From FEN-1073 sp963780865 (GTDB taxonomy: Bacteria > Chloroflexota > Anaerolineae > Anaerolineales > RBG-16-64-43): a stretch of DNA of 64,000 nucleotides. The notes under the pieces are model-generated. The model made no database searches. It had not been told where the DNA came from and saw only the letters and a program-made list of their open reading frames with translations. The translations under genes and the position numbers were made by a program. Location: contig CAWADT010000009.1 of the NCBI GenBank assembly GCA_963780865.1, forward strand, positions 1 to 64,000, given 5' to 3'. Below are positions 28,385-37,541 of the stretch, one piece after another. Every line of letters starts with the position of its first letter. Within the stretch, counting starts at the first letter, position 1.

Positions 28385-30430
28385 ATGCCGAATTCCTATC
28401 ATTTTCTCGAAAACGACAGTCTCCGGGTGGTCGTAACCGATCATGGCCAGATTTCCGCCCTTTCGAATAAAGTGACGGGCACGGAATTCCTCCACTCCGA
28501 TCGACCCACCGGTTGGAAAATCATTACCTCCCTGGGTTCGTGGCGGGAGCATCCGGTATTCGATTTCATGAATGCCGGCCGGTTGCTCGGGTCGGACGAT
28601 CAAGCGGAAATTCGGTTTGACGGATTGATCGGGGAAGAGCAAGCTCGATTGGATATTGGTCTCACCCTGACCTTGCGACTCAAAGGCGATGAAATAGAAG
28701 CGCAGGCCGGCATCGAGAATCATTCGCGGGAAACGGTAAGGGAAATCTGGTTCCCGTTTATTTCGGGTTTTACAAAAATAGCATCGCAAAAGGACGATCA
28801 TCTGGCGCTGCCGATGACCATCGGGGCTCTTCTGGACGAACCCGCGAAAAACCTGCCGTGCGGCCGGAATGTCAACCGGGGCGGCGGAAAATTTTTTGCG
28901 CACGAGTTTTGGTCCCATTACCCGCTGCCGTATCCGGGCGTGGCCTCGATGGCCTGGATGGATTTTTTCAATGCGTCCGAGGGGCTGTATCTGGGATCGC
29001 ACGATACGCATTGCCCGACCACCGCTCTCCTGGCGCGCGGGCGACCGGAGCCATCGGATTTCCAACTGGGATTCGCCCGCTATCCGTTTATCGCGCCGGG
29101 CGAACAGTGGCAATCAGCCGCCTTTGTCCTTCGGCCGCACACCGGCGATTGGCATGCCGGGGCGCGCCGCTACCGGAAATTCGCGGCCGCGCGCGGCCCG
29201 AACGTTTCCTCGCCGGAGTGGGTGCGATCCATCCCGGGAGTGCAGGGGGCTTTCCATATTCATCAGAACAAGCATATCGTCCGTCCGTACGAGTCCTTGA
29301 TCGATATTTTCCAGTCCAATCGGCGGCGCGGCGTGAATTTCCCCCTATTCGTTTTTGCTTGGTTTGCGTCCGGCCATGATTCCGATTACCCCGAATATGA
29401 AGCTTCTCCGGAATTGGGGGGACGCGCGGCGCTGCGGAAAACGATCGAGGCGATTAAAGCGGAGGGCGGGCGGGTAATTCTCTACACCCAGGGCCGGCTG
29501 ATTGATAAGAAGACCGAGTATTATAAAAAAACCGGCGTCCAGGCCTGCCTGAAGAATGAAGACGGCGTGGAATACATTGACGAGTACTCCTTCAATGAAG
29601 AAGGGACCATTTACCCCGGGAAGGTATTCGCCCTGGCGTGCCCTTCCACCGAGGAGTGGTATGAGACGTTGCGCCGGCAGATCGACCTCGTGATGGATCT
29701 GGGCGCCTCCGGCATCCTGTTTGACCAGATCGCCGGCGATCCGCCGTTTTTATGCTTCGATCCGAATCATCCCCATGCCAAGCCCGATCTGGCGTTCGAC
29801 GGCAAAGTGCGGCTGTTAAAACGATTGCAGGAGTATGCCGCCTCCCGCGATCCGGAATTTGTGATCATGAGCGAGCTGGCCTGCGACGCCTTTCTCTCCT
29901 GCGTGGATTTGAGCCACGGCTATGCCACCCACCCGACGTCCGACCGGACGTGCCTGCGAAATTTCCCGGAGCTGTATAAATATACTTTTCCCGAGCATCG
30001 CATCACCAGCCGGGGGGCGGAAAATTTCTCCGCGCTGAATTATGTTTTTGCGGCGGGATTTCTTCTGGAGAGTTTCTTCCTGCTGAAGCCGCCGGAAAGC
30101 GACTACCTATTCCGCCTGGCAAAGCTCCGGAATCAACTTAGCCGGTTTTTTGCGGAGGGCGCGTTTATCGACACCGATGGATTGTCCGTCGCGCCGGAGG
30201 GTTTGATGGCGAAGGCGTTCATTGCAAAAAGCGGCGGCGAAACGGCGGTTGTGATTTTTCATCCCGATGGACGCCCGTCCCTGGTGAAGCTGACGGTGGA
30301 GCGGCAATCCGAACAATGGCGACTGATGAGCCCCGGAGGAACCGAAGGGATGGACGAGCGCACGCAGCTCGGGAAGCCTCTGGAATTTGAACTCCCGCAG
30401 GATGAATTGAGAATCGCCATTGTGCGTTAA
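28385..30430 (+). CDS. Predicted TIM-barrel glycosidase, DUF6259-like
   Basis: The 681-residue cytoplasmic protein starts at 28385 after GGAG. It has an N-terminal beta-sandwich (residues about 1-270, with GTEFLHSDRPTGWK and WFPFISGFTK), then a barrel-like region: VNFPLFVFAWFASGHDSDYPEYEAS, GGRVILYTQGRLID, and GASGILFDQIAGDPP, whose Asp is at the position of a catalytic nucleophile in related clans, followed by FVIMSELACDAF. This layout resembles DUF6259/GH36-like proteins, but no activity is established. Its coupling to a GH13 gene and the glucan locus suggests a role on alpha-glucans. I am moderately sure of the fold and not of the reaction. Confidence 0.65.
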   Translation: MPNSYHFLENDSLRVVVTDHGQISALSNKVTGTEFLHSDRPTGWKIITSLGSWREHPVFDFMNAGRLLGSDDQAEIRFDGLIGEEQARLDIGLTLTLRLKGDEIEAQAGIENHSRETVREIWFPFISGFTKIASQKDDHLALPMTIGALLDEPAKNLPCGRNVNRGGGKFFAHEFWSHYPLPYPGVASMAWMDFFNASEGLYLGSHDTHCPTTALLARGRPEPSDFQLGFARYPFIAPGEQWQSAAFVLRPHTGDWHAGARRYRKFAAARGPNVSSPEWVRSIPGVQGAFHIHQNKHIVRPYESLIDIFQSNRRRGVNFPLFVFAWFASGHDSDYPEYEASPELGGRAALRKTIEAIKAEGGRVILYTQGRLIDKKTEYYKKTGVQACLKNEDGVEYIDEYSFNEEGTIYPGKVFALACPSTEEWYETLRRQIDLVMDLGASGILFDQIAGDPPFLCFDPNHPHAKPDLAFDGKVRLLKRLQEYAASRDPEFVIMSELACDAFLSCVDLSHGYATHPTSDRTCLRNFPELYKYTFPEHRITSRGAENFSALNYVFAAGFLLESFFLLKPPESDYLFRLAKLRNQLSRFFAEGAFIDTDGLSVAPEGLMAKAFIAKSGGETAVVIFHPDGRPSLVKLTVERQSEQWRLMSPGGTEGMDERTQLGKPLEFELPQDELRIAIVR

Positions 30431-30540
30431 TCCCCGACCTTTGTGCCCGGTTTTAAAAAGGATAAGGGTGCGAGAGGCGCATGGTGGAAGATGACACCAA
30501 TGGTCAATTATTTATGTGAACTGTAACTACTCAGCCTTCC

Positions 30541-30602
30541 CCCTCATCCCGACCTTCTCTCAGCTTATGCTGGGAGAAGGTGGCCGAAGGCCGGATGAGG
30601 GA
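30541..30602. repeat. Compound palindrome downstream of the DUF6259-like gene
   Basis: The outer arms CCCTCATCC and GGATGAGGG enclose an inner stem ACCTTCTCTCAGC-TTAT-GCTGGGAGAAGGT and a small GGCCGAAGGCC hairpin. It resembles a REP- or MITE-type unit and could also end transcription. Confidence 0.6.
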
Positions 30603-30686
30603 GAGAAAAACCGGGCATCAATCACGTAAAATTCCTTCCTGCTTGGGTTGGGCTGAGTAGATACTGTGATCTTTAAAAGTTTCTCG

Positions 30687-30694
30687 TATATAAT
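30687..30694 (+). promoter_or_regulatory. Extended -10 candidate for the MASE1 kinase operon
   Basis: TATATAAT ends four bases before the ATG at 30698. If used, transcription would begin near 30701, so translation must start further in, most likely at ATG 30743. No good -35 is visible. Confidence 0.35.
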
Positions 30695-30742
30695 CGGATG
30701 GAGAGAGTCATCCAAAACCCATGTAATTCTTTCCATCTGATC

Positions 30743-32800
30743 ATGATAAAAACCGCCTCTCGGAATCAGATTAAATCGTTTGCGCTTTACCTGGTTGAAA
30801 TCCTGGCCTTGGCTGTTATTTACCATCTGGCGGCCAACCTGGGGCTAAAGATGGCGTACGTGCAAGCCAATACTTCCCCGGTCTGGCCGCCGATGGGAAT
30901 CGCTCTGGCTGCGCTGCTTCTCTTCGGATATTCCATATGGCCGGGGATCAGCCTGGGAGTATTGATCGGTTCTCTGCTGACCGGGGCGCCGTTTTCTCTG
31001 GCCTTGGGAATTACAATCGGGAATACGCTGGAAGCGCTGGCCGCGGCGTACGTCCTTAAAAAGTTCATCCGTTTTCATAATGAGATCGACCGGATTCAGG
31101 ACGTCGTCGGCCTGGTATTCGTCTCGCTCGCATGCACGACCATCGGCGCCAGTCTCGGGACCGCGACCCTCATGCTCACGGGGAACGGTGCCTGGCAAAA
31201 CTTTTGGGTTATCTGGATCACCTGGTGGATCGGCGACCTGCTTGGAGCGCTGGTCGTGGCGCCGATGTTGCTCACCTGGATCCCCCTCCCTTCCGTTCGA
31301 ATAAATAAGCGCGCAGCCGTCGAAGCCGGCCTTTTGCTAACCCTGCTGGCCGTCGTCACCTGGTTTGTCTTCAGCAGTTCGCCGTTCAGCGGGGTGCTCT
31401 ACCAGGCGATGATCTACGTCATCTTCCCGTTCGTGATCTGGGCGGCTTTGCGGTTCGGGCAGCGCGGCGCTACCGTCGCCATCTTCCTCGTATCCGGGAT
31501 TGCCATCTGGGGAACGTCCCAGGGGATCGGCCCGTTCTCGCTAGAATCCAAGAACGACAGCCTGGTGCTCCTGCAAACTTTCCTGGCGGTCGTGGCGTTG
31601 ACGGCCCTCATCCTGGCGGCCGCCACCATCGAACGCAGGAAGGCTTCCGACGCACTCCGGCACCGGGTGGAAGCCCTGGACACTTTGAACAACTCATCCA
31701 AAACTTTCCTGGACAATTTCGAGATCACCAGCATCGTTAATATCATTTGCCGGTTAGCCGTCACGCGCTTGGGGTCGGATGTGGCATGGATCGAGACCAC
31801 GGAGGAGGCTGCTTCCACGCCGGCAACGGTCTACGGTATCACTCCAGGATCGCTCCCGGCTTTGAAGACGATTTGGCAAGGCTCCGCTTCCCAGGAGGAG
31901 CTGCTGCAAACGGTTGTGAAAACTTTGGACGATCTTCCGGCTGGAGGGGAAACGGCCGGCATGCCTTACCGGTCCTATGCGGTTTTCCCCTTGCTCTTTA
32001 GCAACCGGCTGATCGGGACGCTGCGCTTGCTGAGCAAACGCAAGGATTTTTTCACGCAGGACAATCACGTGCTGATGCAATCCTACGCGAACCTGGCGGC
32101 GGTTGCGATCCAGAATTCCCTGCTCTTCGACGAGATCCGCAGAAGCAACCGCCAGCTGCACGGACTCTCCCAGCACCTCATGAAAGCCCAGGAGGAAGAG
32201 CGCCTGAACCTTTCGCGCGAGCTGCACGATAAATCCGGCCAGCTGCTGACCGCCTTATCGGTTCAACTCGGGCTCCTGGAGCACAGTGTGGACCAGCCGG
32301 GTTCTCTCCGCCAGAGGATCGACGAATTAAAAAATACCGCCAATACGATCCAGGACAACCTGCATAAACTGGCGGTCCATTTGCGCCCGGCCAGCTTGGA
32401 CCATCTTGGACTGGTGACCACCGTCCGGCAATACATCGCCGAATTCAACCGCCAGTACGATCTCCCGGTGGATTTCGAGGCGGTCGGGATGGAAGGCCGG
32501 CGCCTGCCGATCGAAGTGGAGACAGCCTTGTTCCGCATCATCCAGGAATCCCTCACCAATGTGATCTTGCACGCCCAAGCCACGCGGGTCGACGTCCTGC
32601 TCAGCTTTCACAACCAGCGCTTGGTGACCATCGTCGAGGATGACGGGATCGGGTTCCTGGACAGCTCTCCGGGGCAGGAGGATCATCTCGGGTTGTTCGG
32701 CATGCGCGAGCGGATCGAAATGTTGGGAGGAACCTTCACGATCGAGAGCGCTCCGGGGAAAGGCACGACGGTGAAAGCTGAGGTGCCCTGTTGTGACTAG
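30743..32800 (+). CDS. MASE1-domain sensor histidine kinase (HisKA_3 family)
   Basis: With the start at 30743 the protein has 685 residues. An upstream ATG at 30698 overlaps a TATAAT box and is less likely. The N-terminal 300 residues form a MASE1 membrane sensor of about eight helices (LAANLGLKMAYVQANTSPVWPPMGIALA). A GAF-like domain follows (residues about 335-480), then a coiled segment, the phosphoacceptor motif LSRELHDKSGQLLTALS, and the ATPase with IIQESLTNVILHAQA, EDDGIGF and GLFGMRERIEMLGG. It shares an eight-base overlap with the response regulator gene, so the two are translationally coupled. The signal is unknown. Confidence 0.9.
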   Translation: MIKTASRNQIKSFALYLVEILALAVIYHLAANLGLKMAYVQANTSPVWPPMGIALAALLLFGYSIWPGISLGVLIGSLLTGAPFSLALGITIGNTLEALAAAYVLKKFIRFHNEIDRIQDVVGLVFVSLACTTIGASLGTATLMLTGNGAWQNFWVIWITWWIGDLLGALVVAPMLLTWIPLPSVRINKRAAVEAGLLLTLLAVVTWFVFSSSPFSGVLYQAMIYVIFPFVIWAALRFGQRGATVAIFLVSGIAIWGTSQGIGPFSLESKNDSLVLLQTFLAVVALTALILAAATIERRKASDALRHRVEALDTLNNSSKTFLDNFEITSIVNIICRLAVTRLGSDVAWIETTEEAASTPATVYGITPGSLPALKTIWQGSASQEELLQTVVKTLDDLPAGGETAGMPYRSYAVFPLLFSNRLIGTLRLLSKRKDFFTQDNHVLMQSYANLAAVAIQNSLLFDEIRRSNRQLHGLSQHLMKAQEEERLNLSRELHDKSGQLLTALSVQLGLLEHSVDQPGSLRQRIDELKNTANTIQDNLHKLAVHLRPASLDHLGLVTTVRQYIAEFNRQYDLPVDFEAVGMEGRRLPIEVETALFRIIQESLTNVILHAQATRVDVLLSFHNQRLVTIVEDDGIGFLDSSPGQEDHLGLFGMRERIEMLGGTFTIESAPGKGTTVKAEVPCCD

Positions 32801-33431
32801 GGTGTTGATTGCCGACGATCACGCGATTGTGCGGGCCGGCCTGCGGGCGCTGCTCGTCGAGGCGGCCGCCTTCGATCTCGTCGGGGAAGCGTCCGGGGGC
32901 TACGAAGCCATCGAACTGGTCGAGAAGACGAAGCCGGACGTCTTGATTCTCGACCTCAGCATGCCCGACCTGGACGGTATTTCCGTAACGCGCAAGGTTA
33001 AACCCCGATTTCCGGACCTCAAAATCCTCATTCTGACACTGCACGAAGATGAGGCTTTATTAAAGGAAGCCATCAAGGCCGGAGCAGCCGGTTATATCCT
33101 TAAGCGCGCCGCGGAGTCTGAGCTGATTTCGGCTATCCGCGTCATTTTGCGCGGCGATCTGTATGTAGACCCATCTATGATACGCGGTTTGATCGAGGAA
33201 TCCCCAACGTCACCGGGAAAGCAGGAAATTCAAAGCGAACCCCTGACGCCGCGCGAAACGAAAGTCTTGAAGCTGATTGTCGAGGGGTATACCAACCGGC
33301 AAATCGGGCAGGAGCTGAATATCAGTATTCGCACGGTGGAAGGCCATCGGGCCAATATTTCAGACAAGCTGGGTCTGCATAGCCGGGTCGAGCTTGTCCG
33401 TTATGCGCGCCAGCACGGGCTGATCGATTGA
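32793..33431 (+). CDS. NarL/FixJ-type response regulator
   Basis: The GTG start at 32793 lies inside the last codons of the kinase gene. The 212 residues form a receiver with VLIADDHAIVRAG, phosphoacceptor in LILDLSMPDLDG, Thr in ILTLHED and Lys in GYILKRAAE, then a LuxR helix-turn-helix LTPRETKVLKLIVEGYTNRQIGQELNISIRTVEGHR (in sequence order). All key residues are present. It is the intact cognate regulator of the MASE1 kinase. No operator was identified. Confidence 0.93.
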   Translation: MTRVLIADDHAIVRAGLRALLVEAAAFDLVGEASGGYEAIELVEKTKPDVLILDLSMPDLDGISVTRKVKPRFPDLKILILTLHEDEALLKEAIKAGAAGYILKRAAESELISAIRVILRGDLYVDPSMIRGLIEESPTSPGKQEIQSEPLTPRETKVLKLIVEGYTNRQIGQELNISIRTVEGHRANISDKLGLHSRVELVRYARQHGLID

Positions 33432-33926
33432 TCCAGTTTGGAATACCCTTTTCGTATCTACTCAGACACGCTCTTTATCTAAAATCAACAGTACGCGGAT
33501 TCTTCGGATTTTTTGGATAATTTCAGGACGAGGGAAGAATAATTCTTTTCTATTCCTCCGCGCAATCCGGCATATTCCAGAAATCCGCGAACAAATTGCA
33601 TTTGGCTGAGCAGATCCCCATTTTCTTTCAACGTGTCGGTTAATCTTTCAAGACCTGCTCCTGCGGATGGAGGTGCTCGACCTTGTCGCGTCGTCGCGCT
33701 ATTTATCCTGGTTACCTTTGGGAACCGGGGGATTGAGGATCGCATCGACCACTCACCCCCGCCGACATCTAGACTACTCGGGCGCGAGGACGGACAATCG
33801 TGCGGCCGAGATATACCAACGGCCGTCTTTCTTTGAGACCATCACGACCGATATTCCATTTAAAAGAAATAGCGATGGCCCGCCAGCGCCATCACTATTT
33901 CCGGAAGACTGAATTACCTTAAATGA
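33432..33926. other. Intergenic region, no gene seen
   Basis: About 495 bases lie between the convergent response regulator and sugar-binding protein genes. No credible coding sequence, terminator with T-run or repeat was recognised. Confidence 0.4.
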
Positions 33927-35141
33927 TTAGGCTGGGTAATCGCCTACGGTTTCGAGATGAGTGAAATCGGACGCCGGCCAATACCCGGATTTGATGATCG
34001 CGGTGTAGAAGTTATCCTTGGTGACCGTCACGATCGCGGACGGCTTCGCCGGGATATCGATCATCCCGTTATTGTAGGTGGTGGTCTTCGGAGGAGTCTG
34101 CCCGCTAAGGTAGGCCTGCGCCGCGCTGATGGCGTCCCCGACGAGCGTGCGGACGTCCTTCAGAACGGTCATCGACTGCTTGCCGTCGATGATGTACTGC
34201 AGGGAGGCAATCTCGGCGTCCTGTCCGGAGATGAAGTATTTCGTCACGTCCTTATCGGCGGCGAAGGCGTCGGCGATCGCGCGGGCGGTGCCGTCGTTCG
34301 GGGCGATGATATACACGGTGCCCTTATCGGCGGCGGAAGCGGCGGTCAGGTTGTCCTCCGCCAGTTTCTTGGCGGTGGCGAAATCCCAGTTGGTGTTGAT
34401 CTGACCGATGATCGCGGCTTCCTGGTCGCGGGTCAGCGTGGGATCGGCCTGGACCGCAACGGCTTCGCTCGAGTTCTTGATGACGAAGGTGCCGTCGGCG
34501 AGCTTGGGCTGAATGGTCTCCCAGGCGCCTTCGAAGAAGATGAAGGCATTGTTGTCGGAAGCGGCGCCGGCGTACAGGTAGAGGTTGTTGCCGGTGGTGC
34601 TGCCGGCCTTCTGGATCATGTACTGGCTCCAGGCGGCGCCAACCGCGAAGCTGTCGAAGGTCACATAGTAATCGACCGACGCGGTATCGAGGATCAACCG
34701 GTCGTAGGAAACAACTTTGATGCCTGCGGCGTGGGCTTCTTCGGCGGCAGCGGCGGCGGCGCTCCCGTCCACCGGGCAGATGACGAGAACTTTGATTCCC
34801 TTGGTGATCAGCGTCTCGACATTCGATTTCTCCGTGGCCGAAGAACCCTGGCTGAAGAGAATCGTGACGTCGTAACCCGCGGCGGTAAACGCATCATTGA
34901 ACCGGGTCTGGTCCTGGATCCAACGCGGCTCATCCTTGGTCGGGAGAACAACGCCAACCGCCAATGAAGACGAGGTTATTGCCGTCGGGATGGCTGTATC
35001 TGCCAGCGGGGTTAATTCCGTTGCGGGGGTCATGGTGGGGACGGCGGTCTGGGTGGCAGACGCCAGAAAGGGAATGCTGGAGCAGGAAAGAGAAACGACG
35101 GCCAGAGCCGCAACCGTTGTTAGGAACACCTTCTTATTCAT
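33927..35141 (-). CDS. Xylose/multiple-sugar-type periplasmic binding lipoprotein
   Basis: The start at 35141 has AAGGAG eight bases upstream and gives 404 residues. A lipoprotein signal (AALAVVSLSC) and a Thr/Pro-rich linker precede a type-I binding fold: VGVVLPTKDEPRWIQDQTRFND, KGIKVLVICPVDG, GIKVVSYDRLI, YFISGQDAE and a TVLKDVRTL segment. This order matches XylF/ChvE-like proteins for xylose, glucose or galactose. No ATPase or permease of the matching class lies beside it; the next importer is divergent and of the BMP class. It is therefore an orphan binding protein, serving a transporter elsewhere or acting as a sensor input. Confidence 0.88.
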   Translation of the reverse strand: MNKKVFLTTVAALAVVSLSCSSIPFLASATQTAVPTMTPATELTPLADTAIPTAITSSSLAVGVVLPTKDEPRWIQDQTRFNDAFTAAGYDVTILFSQGSSATEKSNVETLITKGIKVLVICPVDGSAAAAAAEEAHAAGIKVVSYDRLILDTASVDYYVTFDSFAVGAAWSQYMIQKAGSTTGNNLYLYAGAASDNNAFIFFEGAWETIQPKLADGTFVIKNSSEAVAVQADPTLTRDQEAAIIGQINTNWDFATAKKLAEDNLTAASAADKGTVYIIAPNDGTARAIADAFAADKDVTKYFISGQDAEIASLQYIIDGKQSMTVLKDVRTLVGDAISAAQAYLSGQTPPKTTTYNNGMIDIPAKPSAIVTVTKDNFYTAIIKSGYWPASDFTHLETVGDYPA

Positions 35142-35193
35142 TAACTTTCTCCTTGTGATATTCCGGATTGGATGTGCTCGCGATTTCCGCCCC

Positions 35194-35222
35194 ATTATAG
35201 CTGAAGGATTTGGTCGGTGCAA
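35194..35222 (-). promoter_or_regulatory. Predicted promoter of the xylose-type binding protein
   Basis: On the minus strand TTGCAC (35217-35222), a 17-base spacer and TATAAT (35194-35199) place the transcript start near 35187, about 45 bases before the ATG at 35141. Confidence 0.55.
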
Positions 35223-35978
35223 TCAACGGATGGCATACACCCGCCATTAAATTCAAAGTTGGGAGCTCATCCATCGGTCCGAAGATTCGATCTCCTAATA
35301 GGCCAGGACTAATTGGGCCGGATCTTCCGCGACCACCGATGATAATAGATGGACTTGCGGTTGGAACTGGGGGTTTCTGCGGATCGGCGCGCCTGCGTAG
35401 ATAAAAAGAGTATAAATTTCCTGCCAGGCTTCGATCCCGCAGGCTCTCAAGTTTGGAATATTCACCCGAGGCGGCCATTTGGGAATCGTAGCTCCCCTCC
35501 ATTAGGATCCGCTTTTTCCTCTCTTCTCGGGAAGGTAAAGTTGATGGCCGGGTCCGCGATCTCACCAAAGAGCCCAAAATTATTTCGTCTCTTTAGATTA
35601 CTTTGATCGCTGAAGATTCCAATCGGATTTTCTTCCACTGGGAATGCGGGTTGGCATTCGGGCTGTGGCAGAAGAGTTTTCTGCAAACCATCCGGAACGC
35701 GAATTGGTAATTTGTATCGTTCATATTACCGGGCGGACTCAGACGTCAAGCCGCACGCATATAATGTTAATATTCCGATGGACAGCGTTTCGCGAAGAAC
35801 CCGTAGAAAATACGGGGTCGCGGCGCGTACTTGTCCCCCACCGGTCACCTATGAAAAACCCCGAGTTTCTACGCTTTTAACATCCTCGGTTGTCGATCCA
35901 TGATGATAGTTGGATTTATATATCTTCCTTCCCGGCCGCCAGGGCCGACGCATCTTTTTCCGATTCCGAAGGAGGTTA
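35223..35978. other. Long divergent intergenic region before the BMP importer operon
   Basis: No gene is supported. A TATAAT at 35759-35764 lacks a convincing -35. A small hairpin CCCGTA-GAAAA-TACGGG lies at 35800-35816. I looked for a purine or guanidine riboswitch, as often found before nucleoside-type importers, and saw no convincing match. Confidence 0.35.
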
Positions 35979-37541
35979 ATGCCCAGCCGTCCCGCTTCCC
36001 ACGCCCAGCCGGTGCCGATGATCTCGATGAGGGGGATCTCGAAGGCTTTCCCGGGCGTGCTGGCCAACGACGGCGTCAATCTGGATCTTTACCCTTCCGA
36101 GGTGCACGCACTGCTGGGCGAAAACGGAGCCGGGAAGAGCACGCTGGTGAAGATCCTGTACGGCTTCTACCGCGCCGATTCGGGAAGTCTTTTATTGAAC
36201 GGCCGTCCGGTCCGCATCCAATCTCCGGCGGATGCCCGCAAGCTGCAGATCGGGATGGTTTTCCAGGATTTCAATCTCATCCCGGCGTTCAGCGTCGCCG
36301 AAAACATCGCCCTTTTCCTCCCCGATCTGACGCCGGTCATCCATCCGAAGGAGATCGATCGCCGTATTGAAGAGATTTCCACGCGCTATAGCCTGCAGGT
36401 GAACCCGCACGCGCTCGTCTCCCAATTGTCGATCGGGGAACAGCAAAAAGTTGAGATTCTCAAACTGCTGCTGTCCAACGCCCGCCTCTTCATCCTCGAC
36501 GAGCCGACCCGGGTTCTCGCCCCGCATGAGATCCACGCCCTTTTTGGCGTACTCGAAAATTTGCGAAAGGATGGGTACGCCATCCTTCTGATCACGCACA
36601 AACTGAATGAAGTGCTCGAATGCGCGGATCGGATCAGCGTGCTGCGCGCCGGCCGGTTGGCCGGCACCCTCGCCCGGCGCGAGGCCAGCGAGGAAAAGCT
36701 GATCGCCTTCATGTTCGAAAAAAGCCTGGCGGGATTGAACCGGCCCGCCCTTTCTAAATCCAAACCGGATCGTCCGCCGATCTTGCGGCTGATGAACATC
36801 GCGACGCGCTCCCAGGGCGCCCAGGTCGGCCTGGAGGACATCAACCTGGAGATCTATCCCCACGAGATCGTCGGAGTGGCCGGAGTGTCGGGCAACGGGC
36901 AGAAAGAATTGGGGGATGCGATCCTTGGACTTCAAAAATGTTCGCGTGGACACAAGCAGCTTTTCGGCCGGGAAGCGACCGGATGGTCCATCGGCCGGGT
37001 GCGCCGAAGCGGAGTGGCCTTCGTCCCGGAGAATCCGCTCCAGATGGCGGTTGCTCCCTTCCTTTCGGTCCTGGAGAACATGGCGCTCACCCGCACCCGG
37101 CGCTACGCACGCCAGGGCGGGTTGCGCGTCGATTGGAGCGCAGTCCAAGCCGACGCCCGGGAATCGTTTGCCCGATTTGGATTTTCGGCGCCCTCGTTTT
37201 TTATCCCGGCCCGATCGCTCTCCGGGGGCAACCTGCAGCGCATGACGATCGCCAGGGAACTGGCCTTTGATCCGAAACTGATCGTGGGCTCTTACCCGAC
37301 CCGCGGCCTGGACGTGCAAAGCAGCCTTTCCACCAGGCAAGCCTTGCTCGACGCGCGCCGGGCGGGAGCCGGCATACTGCTCATCTCGGAAGATTTGGAG
37401 GAATTGTTTGCCCTCAGCGACCGCTTGATCGTCCTCTCGCGCGGCCGGATCGTTGGATCGTTCCTGCCTTCCCAAACGGATAGTTTCACCGTCGGGCGTC
37501 TGATGACCGGTTCGGAGGGTCCCCATGGCCCAAACAGCTGA
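35979..37541 (+). CDS. BMP-class ABC transporter ATPase (two fused nucleotide-binding domains)
   Basis: The start at 35979 has AAGGAGG five bases upstream, giving 520 residues. The first domain has Walker A GENGAGKST, signature LSIGEQQKVEIL and Walker B LFILDEPTRVL. The second has a degenerate Walker A (GVSGNGQKELG), signature LSGGNLQRMTIAREL and GSYPTRGLDVQS in place of the strict Walker B. This asymmetry is normal for the sugar/nucleoside importers of the NupO/YufO type. It overlaps the first permease by 17 bases. The likely substrates are nucleosides, purine bases or ureides. Confidence 0.9.
   Translation: MPSRPASHAQPVPMISMRGISKAFPGVLANDGVNLDLYPSEVHALLGENGAGKSTLVKILYGFYRADSGSLLLNGRPVRIQSPADARKLQIGMVFQDFNLIPAFSVAENIALFLPDLTPVIHPKEIDRRIEEISTRYSLQVNPHALVSQLSIGEQQKVEILKLLLSNARLFILDEPTRVLAPHEIHALFGVLENLRKDGYAILLITHKLNEVLECADRISVLRAGRLAGTLARREASEEKLIAFMFEKSLAGLNRPALSKSKPDRPPILRLMNIATRSQGAQVGLEDINLEIYPHEIVGVAGVSGNGQKELGDAILGLQKCSRGHKQLFGREATGWSIGRVRRSGVAFVPENPLQMAVAPFLSVLENMALTRTRRYARQGGLRVDWSAVQADARESFARFGFSAPSFFIPARSLSGGNLQRMTIARELAFDPKLIVGSYPTRGLDVQSSLSTRQALLDARRAGAGILLISEDLEELFALSDRLIVLSRGRIVGSFLPSQTDSFTVGRLMTGSEGPHGPNS

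Noticed and set aside
35580..35978. Riboswitch before the BMP importer operon
   Set aside because: No purine, xanthine or guanidine aptamer core could be matched by eye; only a small hairpin is present.
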